Notes: generated by a model from the sequence alone, not told the origin. DNA of 64,000 nt from Riemerella anatipestifer (GCF_035666175.1 NZ_CP142016.1:1798001-1862000), one strand, 5' to 3'. Shown: positions 16,292 through 25,976, counted from the stretch's first letter. Made by a program: numbers and translations.

Positions 16292-18364
16292 TTACTTTTT
16301 ATTTTTTTTGAACCAATTTACACCACATTCTAAGAATTGTTTAAACTCTTCTTTTGGCATATATCCAGAGACAGGTTTATTGATGACTTTTCCGTCAGGT
16401 GTTACCAAAACATAATGGGGTTGAGAATTATTATTAAAATTCACTTGTTGGAAAAGGCTCCAGCGGTCTCCTATTGTTTTCACTTTTTTCTTCTGACCGC
16501 CACCCATATCTATTTTTATTTGTTCGTTTTCAGGAAGTTCTTCTTTATCATCTACATATAAGGACGCTAGAACAACTTCATTTTGTAAGATAGGCAAGAT
16601 GTCAGGTTCAGACCATACGAACTCTTCCATTTTTCTACAGTTTTCACAACCATAGCCTGTAAAATCTATCAGTATAGGTTTGTTTACCTTTTTAGCTTGT
16701 TCCAGAGCTACGAAAAAGTCGTGTTCTGGGTGCATACCTAAGATGCCTTCTTGCTCGTTGTGTAAGTAGCTTACGTTGATAGGAGGTAAAATGCCACTTA
16801 GTAGTTGTAATTTGGGCCTGTCCGAAGGAACTAGCCCTTGAATTAGATAAATAACAAACCCAATCCCAAGTACTCCGAAAACCTTACGAGTGGTGGATGT
16901 TTTGGCGTTTTTATCATCGTGCGGAAATCTTATTTTTCCAAATAGATATAATACAAGTCCTATGGTGATGATAATCCACAATACAATGAAAAGCTCTCGT
17001 TTTAATAAAAAAGTTTTAGATACAAGGTCGGCTTTAGAAAGGAATTTAAGAGCCAAAGCTAACTCTATAAAACCGAGTATTACTTTTACGGTATTCATCC
17101 AGCCACCAGACTTTGGTAAAGATTGTAATGCTTGAGGGAACAATGCCAACGCCCCGAATACAATAGCCCAAGATAGCCCAAACCCAGCTAAGGCAAAGGT
17201 GAGGAGCATTGGTACATCACTAGAGCCAGTAACGGCACTACCGAGTAAGCTACCAAGTATAGGACCCGTACAAGAGAATGATACAATTACTAAAGTAAGA
17301 GCCATAAAGAAAATACCAATCAATCCACCTGCTTCTTCTGCTTTAGACGATTTGTTGGCAATCCAGCCTGGGAGTGTAATATCGTAATATCCAAAGAAGC
17401 TCAATGCAAAGAATAAGAATATCCCAAAGAAGAACAAATTAAGCCAAACATTGGTAGAAATATTATTAAAGATATTTCCAGAAATTCCATCTATAATATG
17501 GAAAGGGATACTCAATAAAATAAAAATTACCAAGATAAATATTCCGTAAATAATAGCATCTCGTTTACCTTTAGCCTTATTGGCAGCCCCTTTGGTAAAG
17601 AATGAAACCGTAAGCGGAATCATAGGGAAAACACAAGGTGTTAATAATGCAATAAGCCCTCCAATAAAGCCTAAAATAAGAATCCACCAGTTGCTAGAAC
17701 TTTCCTCTTCTGTTGCCACGCCGCAGTCTGTAAGTGGTGTTTTAGGATTTAAAGATTCTACCTTTAGAGAATTTTCTCCTTGTAGCACTTGTGCGGACGG
17801 TGTTGTATTTTCTGCTGAGGTTAGATTTGTATTTTGGTTTACTGTATCTTTAATAGTCTCTTGTAATGGTGTTTGTTCGCTTTCTTTAGAGTTGGTCTCT
17901 GTGAGATTGACTTTAATTTTTTCCTTAAATTCTAAAGTGTTAGGAGCCAAACACACACGGTCGTTACAAGTTTGATAAGTAATTTCTACATTTACATCTG
18001 CAGGTTTGGAAGCGTCTTTTAGCTTAAATTTCTGTTTGAATGTGGCAGTATTAGAGAAGTAAACAATCCTAGCACCAAAGGCTTCTGAAAATTCATCGTG
18101 TTTTTTACCAATTTCTACAATTTTACCCACAGGAATTATATTCGCTCCTGAAACTTTCATTTCAGTAGGAATACCACTGTCTTCGGGTAAATCTTTGGAG
18201 TAGATATGCCAACCATTTTCTAAGGTAGCAGTAAGGACTGCCTCATACTCTTGGTTACTAAGTTCATTAACTTTTAGTTTAAATTTTACGGGGTCTTTTA
18301 TCTGAGCCGAGAAGTTTACGGCTAGCATAGTCCACCATAAAAGTAATAAGTGTCTCAGTTTCAT
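16292..18364 (-). CDS. dsbD: Thiol:disulfide interchange protein DsbD
   Basis: A 690-residue membrane protein that passes electrons from cytoplasmic thioredoxin to periplasmic thiols. A signal peptide (1-20) precedes a DsbD-alpha domain (about 25-155) with the Cys pair in TCNDRVCLAP. The membrane domain (about 225-535) contains LTPCVFPMIPLTV and SCTGPILG, the two redox Cys motifs. A C-terminal thioredoxin-like domain carries GYGCENCRKM near residue 580. All six redox cysteines are present. It follows tilS by 9 bases. Reducing power in the periplasm is needed for cytochrome c assembly, so it may serve the nrf and ccs genes elsewhere in the window. Confidence 0.94.
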   Translation of the reverse strand: MKLRHLLLLWWTMLAVNFSAQIKDPVKFKLKVNELSNQEYEAVLTATLENGWHIYSKDLPEDSGIPTEMKVSGANIIPVGKIVEIGKKHDEFSEAFGARIVYFSNTATFKQKFKLKDASKPADVNVEITYQTCNDRVCLAPNTLEFKEKIKVNLTETNSKESEQTPLQETIKDTVNQNTNLTSAENTTPSAQVLQGENSLKVESLNPKTPLTDCGVATEEESSSNWWILILGFIGGLIALLTPCVFPMIPLTVSFFTKGAANKAKGKRDAIIYGIFILVIFILLSIPFHIIDGISGNIFNNISTNVWLNLFFFGIFLFFALSFFGYYDITLPGWIANKSSKAEEAGGLIGIFFMALTLVIVSFSCTGPILGSLLGSAVTGSSDVPMLLTFALAGFGLSWAIVFGALALFPQALQSLPKSGGWMNTVKVILGFIELALALKFLSKADLVSKTFLLKRELFIVLWIIITIGLVLYLFGKIRFPHDDKNAKTSTTRKVFGVLGIGFVIYLIQGLVPSDRPKLQLLSGILPPINVSYLHNEQEGILGMHPEHDFFVALEQAKKVNKPILIDFTGYGCENCRKMEEFVWSEPDILPILQNEVVLASLYVDDKEELPENEQIKIDMGGGQKKKVKTIGDRWSLFQQVNFNNNSQPHYVLVTPDGKVINKPVSGYMPKEEFKQFLECGVNWFKKNKK

Positions 18365-18373
18365 AACTTTTTA

Positions 18374-19657
18374 TTATAAAATAATTTTGATGTTTTTTTC
18401 TGTTTTGTCATTAGAGGCAAATCTGCCGTCTTGTCTCAAAGGTACAATGCCTAAAACACGATTTTCGTTATCGCAAAGCAACCAAATTTTTGATTTTGCT
18501 AAAATAGACAATTTTTCGTCTTTAAAAAACTTAGAAACCTTTTTTCTCCCCATCATTCCTTTTGGATAAAAGAAGTCGCCAGCCTCTTTATGCCTCAATT
18601 TTAGAGGTAAAGAAATTTGTTCTGCATCAAAGTTCCATTCTAAAATCTCTTTTTTTTCGTAGGTTATCCATTGGTCTAGTTTTATTTCCTTTTCGCTGGG
18701 AAGTGTGATATCTTCATCATTATTTGAAATAGGTTCTTTCTTACTAATAATGAATTGCTCTCTGTTGATAAGGCATTGGTATCCGTTGGAATAAAACGAT
18801 TTCCCAGTTTCTGCTGTAAACATCTTACTAATTTCCGCTTTATTGCTAAATCCAAATCTATTGAGTATTTCAAATTGAATAAAGCTAGATTCTTTTTCTA
18901 AAGCGTGTCGGTCTATAATAGTTTCACATTCAGTGCTTATTGAAAATTCTTTTATTTTGTATTCAATTTGTTGATTTATAAAGTGTTTGGCTTCAGATAA
19001 AAAATCAATACTCTTTCTAAAATTATCCAAAAAATCAGGATTGATTTCTTCTAGATTTGGAACAACAGAATGTCTTATCTTGTTTCTAAGATAATCTTGT
19101 TTTTGGTTAGATTTATCTTCTCTAAACGCTACGGAATGTGCTTCTGCAAAATGATAAATTTCCTCTTTGCTAAAATCTAGTAGAGGGCGTAAAATTTCGT
19201 TTTCGTTATTAGGAATACCAGCTAATCCTTTAATACCACTACCTCTAGAAAGATTGATGATAAAGGTTTCTAGCTGGTCGTTTAAGTGGTGAGCAGTTAC
19301 GAGGTGGCTTAGACTCCGATTTTTCATAATGTCTCTAAAGAACTGATATCTAAGCTCTCTTGCCCATAGCTGGATAGACCCCGAAGGTTTTTCATCTTTT
19401 TCCGAAACGGTATAACAATGAAACGGAATATGGTGCTTTTCGCAGAATTCTTGTACTAATGCAGCGTCTTTATCCGAATCTTCGCCTCGTAATTTATAGT
19501 TGATGTGAACAATTTCTATTTTAGCATTTATTTGTGTCATCAGATGAGCCAATACCATAGAATCTGCTCCGCCACTTACCGCTAATAGAAATTGATGTTT
19601 GCTGTAGTTAGGTAGTAGCTCCTTTAGTTTAGTTTTAAATAAATCCACGGAAATCAT
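18374..19657 (-). CDS. tilS: tRNA(Ile)-lysidine synthase
   Basis: TilS converts C34 of the CAU-anticodon tRNA-Ile to lysidine with ATP. The P-loop SGGADSM is near residue 28 and the N-terminal ATP-pyrophosphatase domain (1-200) has HHLNDQLETF. The C-terminal TilS domain includes RHKEAGDFFYPKGMMGRKKV (about 365-385). I chose the ATG at 19657 (MISVDLFKT) rather than one five codons upstream, because a TATCTTTG box at 19662-19669 lies directly before it. It forms an operon with dsbD. Confidence 0.94.
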   Translation of the reverse strand: MISVDLFKTKLKELLPNYSKHQFLLAVSGGADSMVLAHLMTQINAKIEIVHINYKLRGEDSDKDAALVQEFCEKHHIPFHCYTVSEKDEKPSGSIQLWARELRYQFFRDIMKNRSLSHLVTAHHLNDQLETFIINLSRGSGIKGLAGIPNNENEILRPLLDFSKEEIYHFAEAHSVAFREDKSNQKQDYLRNKIRHSVVPNLEEINPDFLDNFRKSIDFLSEAKHFINQQIEYKIKEFSISTECETIIDRHALEKESSFIQFEILNRFGFSNKAEISKMFTAETGKSFYSNGYQCLINREQFIISKKEPISNNDEDITLPSEKEIKLDQWITYEKKEILEWNFDAEQISLPLKLRHKEAGDFFYPKGMMGRKKVSKFFKDEKLSILAKSKIWLLCDNENRVLGIVPLRQDGRFASNDKTEKNIKIIL

Positions 19658-19661
19658 TGTC

Positions 19662-19669
19662 CAAAGATA
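19662..19669 (-). promoter_or_regulatory. TAnnTTTG box directly before tilS
   Basis: The minus strand reads TATCTTTG ending only 4 bases before the chosen tilS start. No good TTG was found 19 bases further up. If used, transcription would start at or next to the ATG. Confidence 0.45.
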
Positions 19670-19718
19670 CAAGAAAATTAGGTAGTGAAGAAGCCAGTAT
19701 AAATCCGCTAAAACTTAG

Positions 19719-19726
19719 TATATTTG
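19719..19726 (+). promoter_or_regulatory. TAnnTTTG box directly before the 19732 lipoprotein gene
   Basis: TATATTTG ends 5 bases before the ATG at 19732. It is divergent from the tilS box 50 bases away. No clear -33 element was seen. Confidence 0.45.
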
Positions 19727-19731
19727 TGATA

Positions 19732-20235
19732 ATGAAAAGATACACAGTTTTTATAATTTTACTGTTGGTATTTTCTTGTAGGAAGGAAGATGCTGAGGTA
19801 CAGTATATAGACCAAACGATAGATATTTTTCTAAAAGATACTTCGGGTAGAGATTTGCTTAATACCAATACTTCTCAAAATAGAGCTAGTTTCACTTTGA
19901 GTGATTTGGGAGGAGCGTATAGCTCGGTTAATCTATCTTCGGGGTTTTCTAGGAGGATGGGCGTAGACTCCATCTATTATATCCAATATATTTCTGGTGC
20001 AACTAGAAATTTAAAGGATTCGGTGTCTCCTAGTTTAAAATACTATCAATCGGATATTGCATTTAATTGGAAGAAAAAACTAACGGATTCTACCTCCGTC
20101 ACAGAAATAGATACAATGAGAGTTATTTACTCTTGGCAGCCAAGTCTTTTTCAAGTCAAAGAAATTTTTTGGAATAATAATCAAATTTTTTCTAAGCAAA
20201 GTCAGGCGAGTAATGTTATTACAATCGTAAAATAA
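19732..20235 (+). CDS. Lipoprotein of unknown function
   Basis: A 167-residue protein starting MKRYTVFIILLLVFSC, a clear lipoprotein signal with Cys16, followed by a charged stretch. An upstream in-frame GTG/ATG extension to 19657 was rejected because it would bury the signal peptide and overlap the tilS promoter. The mature part looks beta-rich, with SIYYIQYISGATRNLKDSV and no recognised motif. It lies 48 bases before serS and may be co-transcribed. Confidence 0.75.
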   Translation: MKRYTVFIILLLVFSCRKEDAEVQYIDQTIDIFLKDTSGRDLLNTNTSQNRASFTLSDLGGAYSSVNLSSGFSRRMGVDSIYYIQYISGATRNLKDSVSPSLKYYQSDIAFNWKKKLTDSTSVTEIDTMRVIYSWQPSLFQVKEIFWNNNQIFSKQSQASNVITIVK

Positions 20236-20283
20236 TGCTTACTTTTGTGGAATATATAAACTCCTTATTTTAAATAAATATCA

Positions 20284-21552
20284 ATGTTACAAGTTCAATT
20301 TTTAAGAGAGCAAAAAAGCCGTGTTTTAGAAGGGCTTAAAAAGAGAAATTTTAAGGAGCTAAACCTTGTAGATGAGGCAATAGCGACTGATGACGAAAGA
20401 AAGAAAATACAGTATGAGTTAGATGAAAATTTAGCTCAAATGAATAAAATTTCCAAAAAGATAGGGCTTCTAATGAAGGAAGGGAAGAAGCAAGAAGCAG
20501 AGGAGGCTAAAACTAAAACAGGAGAGTTTAAGCAGAAATCGCAGGATTTACAACAATTATTGAAAGAAAAAGAGGAGTCTCTACTGAATATTCTTTATCA
20601 AATCCCAAACATACCATCAGATATTGTAAAAGCAGGTAGTTCGGCAGATGATAACGAGGTGGTGTATCAGTCTTGTGATACTTTTGAAATGGGAACAGAG
20701 GCTTTGCCACACTGGGAACTCGCTAAAAAACACAATCTAATTGATTTTGAGCTGGGGGTGAAAATAGCGGGAGCAGGTTTTCCTGTTTATTTAGGGAAAG
20801 GAGCTAGGTTACAAAGGGCTTTAGTACAGTTTTTTCTTGATAAAAATACTGACGCAGGTTACCTAGAGGTAAATCCACCACATGTAGTAAATGAAGCCTC
20901 TGGTTATGGTACTGGGCAACTTCCTGATAAAGAGGGGCAAATGTATTTTGTAAATGAGGATAATTTATACCTTATTCCTACAGCAGAAGTGCCTGTAACC
21001 AATATTTATAGAGATGTAATCTTGGAGGAGAAAAAACTTCCTGTAAAGAATACGGCTTTTTCTCAATGTTACAGAAGAGAAGCGGGAAGCTACGGTGCTG
21101 ATGTGAGAGGACTTAACCGTCTTCATCAATTTGAAAAAGTAGAGATTGTAAGACTAGAAAAACCTGAAAACTCTTACGCTGCACTAGATGAGATGGTGGC
21201 TCATGTAAAGTCTATTTTAGAAGATTTGGGATTGCCATTTAGAATTTTGCGTTTATGTGGTGGTGATATGGGCTTTACTTCTGCACTTACTTACGATTTT
21301 GAGGTGTGGAGTGCGGCTCAACAGAGATGGTTGGAGGTATCTTCAGTGTCTAACTTTGAAAGCTTTCAAGCTAATAGATTGAAGTGTAGATATAAATCAG
21401 GAGATGATAAACCTCAGTTAGTACATACATTAAATGGTTCTGCGATGGCTTTACCTAGAGTAATGGCAGCTCTTTTAGAGAACAACCAAACGAAAGAAGG
21501 TATTAAAATTCCAGAAAAGCTAAGAGCGTATACAAGATTTGAGAGTATATAA
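20284..21552 (+). CDS. serS: Seryl-tRNA synthetase
   Basis: A 422-residue class II aminoacyl-tRNA synthetase that charges tRNA-Ser. The N-terminal coiled-coil arm (about 30-105) binds the long variable arm of tRNA-Ser. Catalytic motif 2 is visible in FSQCYRREAGSYGADVRGL (about 260) and motif 3 in LNGSAMALPRVMAALLE (about 380). Length is normal. A TACTTTTG box at 20240-20247 may provide its own promoter. Confidence 0.97.
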   Translation: MLQVQFLREQKSRVLEGLKKRNFKELNLVDEAIATDDERKKIQYELDENLAQMNKISKKIGLLMKEGKKQEAEEAKTKTGEFKQKSQDLQQLLKEKEESLLNILYQIPNIPSDIVKAGSSADDNEVVYQSCDTFEMGTEALPHWELAKKHNLIDFELGVKIAGAGFPVYLGKGARLQRALVQFFLDKNTDAGYLEVNPPHVVNEASGYGTGQLPDKEGQMYFVNEDNLYLIPTAEVPVTNIYRDVILEEKKLPVKNTAFSQCYRREAGSYGADVRGLNRLHQFEKVEIVRLEKPENSYAALDEMVAHVKSILEDLGLPFRILRLCGGDMGFTSALTYDFEVWSAAQQRWLEVSSVSNFESFQANRLKCRYKSGDDKPQLVHTLNGSAMALPRVMAALLENNQTKEGIKIPEKLRAYTRFESI

Positions 21553-21579
21553 AAGAACTCATTTTAAATATAAAGAATA

Positions 21580-21611
21580 AATAGGCTATCTCATTAAAGA
21601 AATAGCCTATT
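21580..21611 (+). terminator. Terminator after serS
   Basis: AATAGGCTAT pairs with ATAGCCTATT around an 11-base loop, followed by ATTTTAT, 27 bases past the serS stop. Confidence 0.65.
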
Positions 21612-21646
21612 ATTTTATCACATCATTATATTGAAATGAAAAAAAA

Positions 21647-21668
21647 GACACTCTAAATTTAGAGTGTC
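21647..21668 (-). terminator. Terminator of the Ala-rich lipoprotein gene
   Basis: GACACTCTAAATTTAGAGTGTC is a perfect palindrome, followed on the minus strand by eight T residues, 26 bases past the stop codon. Confidence 0.75.
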
Positions 21669-21694
21669 TTAGTTTGTTGTATATCGCTTAAAGA

Positions 21695-21964
21695 CTACTT
21701 AGTAGCTTCTTTTACTTTGTCAGCAGCGTTGTCAACAGCACCTTTAGCAGCGTCAGCAGCAGCATCAGCAGCAGCACCAACACCTTCAGCAGCTACAGTA
21801 GAAGCAGAGTCTACAACAGTAGCAGCAGAATCAACAACAGTAGCAGCAGAATCAACAGCCTCAACAGCAGTAGAATCTACAGCAGCAGTTTCAACGTTTT
21901 CAGTTTTTTTACAAGCTACAACAGCTAAAGCAGCAACAGCCGCTACAAATAATGACTTTTTCAT
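21695..21964 (-). CDS. Small Ala/Val-rich lipoprotein
   Basis: An 89-residue protein starting MKKSLFVAAVAALAVVACKK, a lipoprotein signal with Cys18. I chose this ATG over an upstream one because the longer form would place the signal inside. The mature part is low complexity: repeated VDSAAT units, then GAAADAAADAAKGAVDNAADKVKEA, which should form an amphipathic helix. Such small surface lipoproteins are common and abundant in flavobacteria; no function is known. A TATCTTTG box at 22032-22039 lies 68 bases upstream. Confidence 0.75.
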   Translation of the reverse strand: MKKSLFVAAVAALAVVACKKTENVETAAVDSTAVEAVDSAATVVDSAATVVDSASTVAAEGVGAAADAAADAAKGAVDNAADKVKEATK

Positions 21965-22106
21965 AATTTTAAATAATTTTTTAAATTTGTTTCTTTTTGT
22001 TATGTTACTCTGTTCATTCATTTGAACAAGGCAAAGATATGGTGGGAAATAAATTTGTGCTAGAAAAATTATTGTAATATCTTTGTAAAATAGTTTTGCA
22101 AATAAA

Positions 22107-22114
22107 TATTTTTG
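22107..22114 (+). promoter_or_regulatory. Putative promoter -7 box of the 22147 gene
   Basis: TATTTTTG fits TAnnTTTG, and TTTG at 22082-22085 lies 21 bases upstream, close to the usual 19. The start codon is 33 bases downstream. Confidence 0.4.
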
Positions 22115-22146
22115 TAAATCAGTGGTTTAAGTTAAATTTTTGAAAT

Positions 22147-23295
22147 TTGTCAGATTTAGATTTACTGCACTTTGAACAGCTTAAAGCGGAAGTTCAAGAG
22201 GTTTTTTTAGAGTCTCATACACCTTCGGAGGAAGATATATCCTTATGGAAGGGAATTGATATTGTTTATTTTCAAGAAGATTTAAGAAAGAAGGTAAAAG
22301 GAAATATTAGTGAACGCTCTTTTTATACTTATTTTAAGAGTTCTCCTACACAGAAATTACCAAGAATAGATATGCTTAATCTTCTTTCTAGCTATGCGGG
22401 TTATGCTAATTGGTATGATTTTAAGAAAAATCATTTATTTGCTAATGAAATTCTTAGTGAGATAGATGAAAGTAATGAGGAAGTATTCCAAAATGGTATT
22501 GATGAGTCAGTTTTAGATAATCAACAGGAACAAGAAAAATCAATAAATTCTAATGAAATTATTGATGGTGTTGATGAAGGTAAAAATAGTATTTTGCAAA
22601 AAAGTAATTCTGATTTAGAGGTAGTTGTTGAAAATGATGAGGTGTTGAAAAATAATAGTAGAGCTTTAAAATTTACTAAATCTTCTTATGTTTGGATTTC
22701 GGCAACACTTATACTTTTATTAGTTCTTGTGGGAATTATTTTTTCAGACTTAATCTTGACCAAAAAGTATTCGTTTAAGTTTATTGATGCGGATAGAAAT
22801 ACAAGTATTAACGACTATCTTGATGTTAAAATCATAAAAGAAGGTGAGTCTCCTATTTTGCATAAGGTAAAGCCGAATGATATTTTAACATATACTACAA
22901 AATCAAAATCTCTCATGATGATAATATCTTCTCCTTATTATAAGACAGATACTATTGTGAGAAACTTGGAGAATGCTCTTACTTATCCGGAATATGAAAC
23001 TATAGAGTTAAAGCCTGATGACTATGCTATTATGCTAAACTATTACTCCAAAAAGGCAGATGAAGATGTTAATAAGAAGAGGGAAAGATTAAGTAGACTT
23101 ATTAGTAATGGTGCTTTAATTTATCAAGTATTTGATAATGAAACTTATGGTGTGGAAATTTTAGAGAAAGATAGATATATTACTTTAATGACAACGCCAA
23201 CAACTTCTCTTAAAAATTTAGAAATTATAGGGACTCAAATGAAGAATGGTAAAATAGTGATGATAAAATTTAGAATTACAAACGACGAAAAGTAA
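22147..23295 (+). CDS. Single-pass membrane protein of unknown function
   Basis: A 382-residue protein with a TTG start; no ATG is available before the conserved-looking N-terminus SDLDLLHFEQL. Residues 1-95 look helical and soluble and would be cytoplasmic. An acidic linker follows (about 100-165). One membrane segment lies at about 179-203 (ISATLILLLVLVGIIF), and the C-terminal 175 residues would be periplasmic. No family was recognised. It is followed after 6 bases by a lipoprotein gene, so the two probably act together. Confidence 0.7.
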   Translation: MSDLDLLHFEQLKAEVQEVFLESHTPSEEDISLWKGIDIVYFQEDLRKKVKGNISERSFYTYFKSSPTQKLPRIDMLNLLSSYAGYANWYDFKKNHLFANEILSEIDESNEEVFQNGIDESVLDNQQEQEKSINSNEIIDGVDEGKNSILQKSNSDLEVVVENDEVLKNNSRALKFTKSSYVWISATLILLLVLVGIIFSDLILTKKYSFKFIDADRNTSINDYLDVKIIKEGESPILHKVKPNDILTYTTKSKSLMMIISSPYYKTDTIVRNLENALTYPEYETIELKPDDYAIMLNYYSKKADEDVNKKRERLSRLISNGALIYQVFDNETYGVEILEKDRYITLMTTPTTSLKNLEIIGTQMKNGKIVMIKFRITNDEK

Positions 23296-23301
23296 ACACT
23301 T

Positions 23302-23874
23302 ATGAAAATATTTAAAAACTTATTATTCATTCTAATAGCATTGATGATTTTATCCTGTGAAAAGAAGGAGGAAATCAGTGATTTAGATAAAGTGAGAAAT
23401 ACAACTAATGCTACTTCTTATCCTGTTGCTAAGATGGATAGTGCGCAAGCTATAAATGCTATTACTAAGCAAAAAGTTCAGGAGGTTATGGATTTGTCTA
23501 TTCTCTATTTGTCTGGTAATAGAAATACGGATATAGACTCTACAATCCATACGCAGCTACTTAAATATTTTGCAACTCCTGACACTCTTAAGCTAAAACC
23601 TCTGTTTAAAGAATTAGAAAGTCTAAGAGTTAAGACAGTTAAGGTACAAAATTTAGAAATTAAGAAAAGAAATAGTGAAAAAGATACGCTGAATCAGGCA
23701 GTGGTTAAGGTAGAATATTTTGATAATAAAAAATCCTCAATAGGGATTTATGAAAGAAATGTGCAATATATTCTAAAGCCTTTCCCTGAGAAGTTTAAGA
23801 AAGAGTTTAAGTTTTATTTTCTCAATTTTTACACTCCTCAGAAAGATAGTATCTCCGAAGGTGTAATAAGGTAA
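23302..23874 (+). CDS. Lipoprotein of unknown function
   Basis: A 190-residue protein with a lipoprotein signal (LIALMILSC, Cys19). The mature part is charged, with no recognised domain. It is the second gene of an operon with the membrane protein upstream. Its last 37 bases overlap the convergent MTHFS gene at 23838, which suggests antisense interference or simply compact packing. Confidence 0.7.
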   Translation: MKIFKNLLFILIALMILSCEKKEEISDLDKVRNTTNATSYPVAKMDSAQAINAITKQKVQEVMDLSILYLSGNRNTDIDSTIHTQLLKYFATPDTLKLKPLFKELESLRVKTVKVQNLEIKKRNSEKDTLNQAVVKVEYFDNKKSSIGIYERNVQYILKPFPEKFKKEFKFYFLNFYTPQKDSISEGVIR

Positions 23875-24398
23875 TCTAACGAAATATCTTCGTTTCTTAA
23901 ATCGTCTATATTTTCTAAAGGTGAAAAAAAGTTTACTCCTATTTTTTTTGTAGTGGAAGGCATAGTCCTGAAAAGTTCGTCATAGAAGCCTTTTCCATAG
24001 CCTACTCGGTTGCCTTTATCATCACAATAGAGTAGAGGTGTGACGATGTAATCAAAGTGAGTTATATTAGCTGGTGTGTTTTCAGAAGGTTCTAATATCC
24101 CCCATTTGTTTTCAGATAGCTGAGTGTTTTCTTTCAGTTCAATAGCTATCATTTCAGTATCTATAATTTTTGGAACAAATACATTTATTTTTTTTGAAAA
24201 ACAAGACTCTATAAGAGGTAAAGTATTAACTTCCTTAAATTTTTTTATAGGAATAAAACAGTGAATGTTTTGGTTTTCAGTAGGGTTGAATTGTAAAAAG
24301 AATAAATGAGCTATTTTTTTTGATAGCTCATTTATAGTATTTTCAGGAAGTTGTTTTCTTTTTTCTAGATAAACTTTTCTAAGTTCCGCTTTGGTCAT
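23838..24398 (-). CDS. 5-formyltetrahydrofolate cyclo-ligase
   Basis: A 186-residue enzyme that converts 5-formyl-THF to 5,10-methenyl-THF with ATP. The N-terminal KAELRKVYLEKRKQL fits the family's KxxLRxxxxxxRxxL start and the C-terminal substrate loop GNRVGYGKGFYDELF (about 130) is diagnostic. It is 3 bases downstream of the ferredoxin gene, in one operon with it and the U32 peptidase. Confidence 0.92.
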   Translation of the reverse strand: MTKAELRKVYLEKRKQLPENTINELSKKIAHLFFLQFNPTENQNIHCFIPIKKFKEVNTLPLIESCFSKKINVFVPKIIDTEMIAIELKENTQLSENKWGILEPSENTPANITHFDYIVTPLLYCDDKGNRVGYGKGFYDELFRTMPSTTKKIGVNFFSPLENIDDLRNEDISLDYLITPSEILSF

Positions 24399-24401
24399 AA
24401 G

Positions 24402-24632
24402 TTAGATTTCTTTTACAGAAATTATTTTTACAGGACACGCCTTAGCTGCCTTATCGCAAGGTTCAAAAGCTTCTGGTAGAGGCACTTTTATTGTGTGAAA
24501 TCCTTTTTTATCGGTAGATTTTAACAGAACAGACTTACCATCTTTCTTTGACATTCTAAAGTATTCTGGAGCAAACTCCGCACAGTAGTTGCACCCGATA
24601 CATTTATCTCGTTGTAGTGTAACAATAACCAT
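24402..24632 (-). CDS. 4Fe-4S ferredoxin
   Basis: A 76-residue ferredoxin. The cysteines of CIGCNYC (11, 14, 17) and the later CPV fit one [4Fe-4S] cluster; a second full CxxCxxC set is missing, so it is a single-cluster type. It lies 18 bases after the U32 peptidase gene, a pairing that suggests it supplies electrons to the tRNA hydroxylation or related reaction of that protein (inference). Confidence 0.88.
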   Translation of the reverse strand: MVIVTLQRDKCIGCNYCAEFAPEYFRMSKKDGKSVLLKSTDKKGFHTIKVPLPEAFEPCDKAAKACPVKIISVKEI

Positions 24633-24650
24633 TAGGCAACCACTTTATTA

Positions 24651-25895
24651 TTAGGCTTTAACAATTTTATATAGCTTGTCACTAGGTCTTACACGGAAGT
24701 CAGTTTTGAATGTGATGACCTCACTTTTAGTAGCTTTTTCGCTAATGCCTTTTCCGTCCACCATCATTTCGGTGATTTCTAATTCTTGAGAACCTGTGGT
24801 AGGTCCTTGGATTAAAACTTTATCGCCCACATTCAAATCGTATGCTTCTATTAAAAACTCAGCAATGTTAGACTTTGGATAATAATGTCTGCCTTTACCT
24901 ATGTAAAGTTTCTTTTGTGTGGCATTAGAACCTGGATTTGGAGACCATTCTCCTAGCTCTTGTCCTAAATAGTAACCACTCCAAAAGCCTCTATTATAAA
25001 CGGTTTCTAGCTGTCTCATCCATTCTGCTACTTTCTCTTGAGAAAAAGAGCCGTCTTCTATACTGTCTATGGCTTCTCTATAGCACTTGGTTACGGTGGC
25101 TACATATTCGGGAGCACGCCCTCTGCCCTCTATTTTTAGAACTTTAACTCCTGCATCTACAATTTGGTCTAAGAAATTGATGGTGCATAAGTCTTTAGGA
25201 GACATCATATACTCGTTGTCAAGCTCTATTTCAAAACCGCTTTCTTGGTCTATTACAGTATATTTTTTTCGGCAATTTTGTTTACAAGCCCCACGGTTAG
25301 CAGAAGAATTATGTGAATGTAGGCTTAGATAACACTTCCCAGAAACTGCCATACATAAAGCTCCGTGTCCAAATATTTCTATTTCTACTAAATTTCCAGA
25401 AGGACCTTTAATTTGCTCTTTTTCTATTTGAGTACAAATCTTTTTTACTTGGCTGATGCTAAGCTCTCTACTCATTACCATAGTGTCTGCAAACATTGCA
25501 TAGAATTTTACAGTTTCTATATTGGTAATGTTAATTTGAGTAGAAATATGCACCTCCATACCAATTTGTCTTGCGTAAGCTATCACTGCCTGATCCATAG
25601 CAATAACAGCGGTAAGGTTGGCTTCTTTTGCCTTGTCTAAAAGGGTTTTTATGATTGATAAATCATGATCATAAATAATAGTGTTGAGGGTGAGGTATGT
25701 TCTTACACCTTTCTCTTGGCATCTTCTGCTAATTTCAGGTAAGTCGTCTATGGTAAAATTCATAGAAGCTCTAGCTCTCATATTAAGCTGTTCTACACCG
25801 AAATAGATAGAATCTGCACCATTATCTAAAGCTGCCTGAAGAGAAGTGAAATCTCCTGCAGGACACATTAGTTCTATTTTTCCGCTTTTAGTCAT
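24651..25895 (-). CDS. U32-family peptidase-like protein (TrhP/YegQ type)
   Basis: A 414-residue member of peptidase family U32. The start GKIELMCPAGDFTSLQAALD, the middle HGALCMAVSGKCYLS with SSANRGACKQNCRKKY (about 180-210) and a C-terminal beta domain are all typical. Family members TrhP/YegQ are needed for 5-hydroxyuridine at tRNA position 34. The conserved cysteines are present. A TATCTTTG box (25915-25922) lies 19 bases upstream. Whether it hydroxylates tRNA here is inferred from family. Confidence 0.88.
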   Translation of the reverse strand: MTKSGKIELMCPAGDFTSLQAALDNGADSIYFGVEQLNMRARASMNFTIDDLPEISRRCQEKGVRTYLTLNTIIYDHDLSIIKTLLDKAKEANLTAVIAMDQAVIAYARQIGMEVHISTQINITNIETVKFYAMFADTMVMSRELSISQVKKICTQIEKEQIKGPSGNLVEIEIFGHGALCMAVSGKCYLSLHSHNSSANRGACKQNCRKKYTVIDQESGFEIELDNEYMMSPKDLCTINFLDQIVDAGVKVLKIEGRGRAPEYVATVTKCYREAIDSIEDGSFSQEKVAEWMRQLETVYNRGFWSGYYLGQELGEWSPNPGSNATQKKLYIGKGRHYYPKSNIAEFLIEAYDLNVGDKVLIQGPTTGSQELEITEMMVDGKGISEKATKSEVITFKTDFRVRPSDKLYKIVKA

Positions 25896-25976
25896 TGAAT
25901 CAAAAAAATTTTTGCAAAGATAGAAATTTTTATAATAGGCTATTAAGTTCTATCGTTGTGGTATAAATATTAAAAA

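Noticed and set aside
21717..22025. Plus-strand Ala/Ser/Thr-rich frame of 102 residues
   Set aside because: Antisense of the repetitive Ala/Val-rich lipoprotein, whose signal peptide, promoter box and terminator all support the minus strand.
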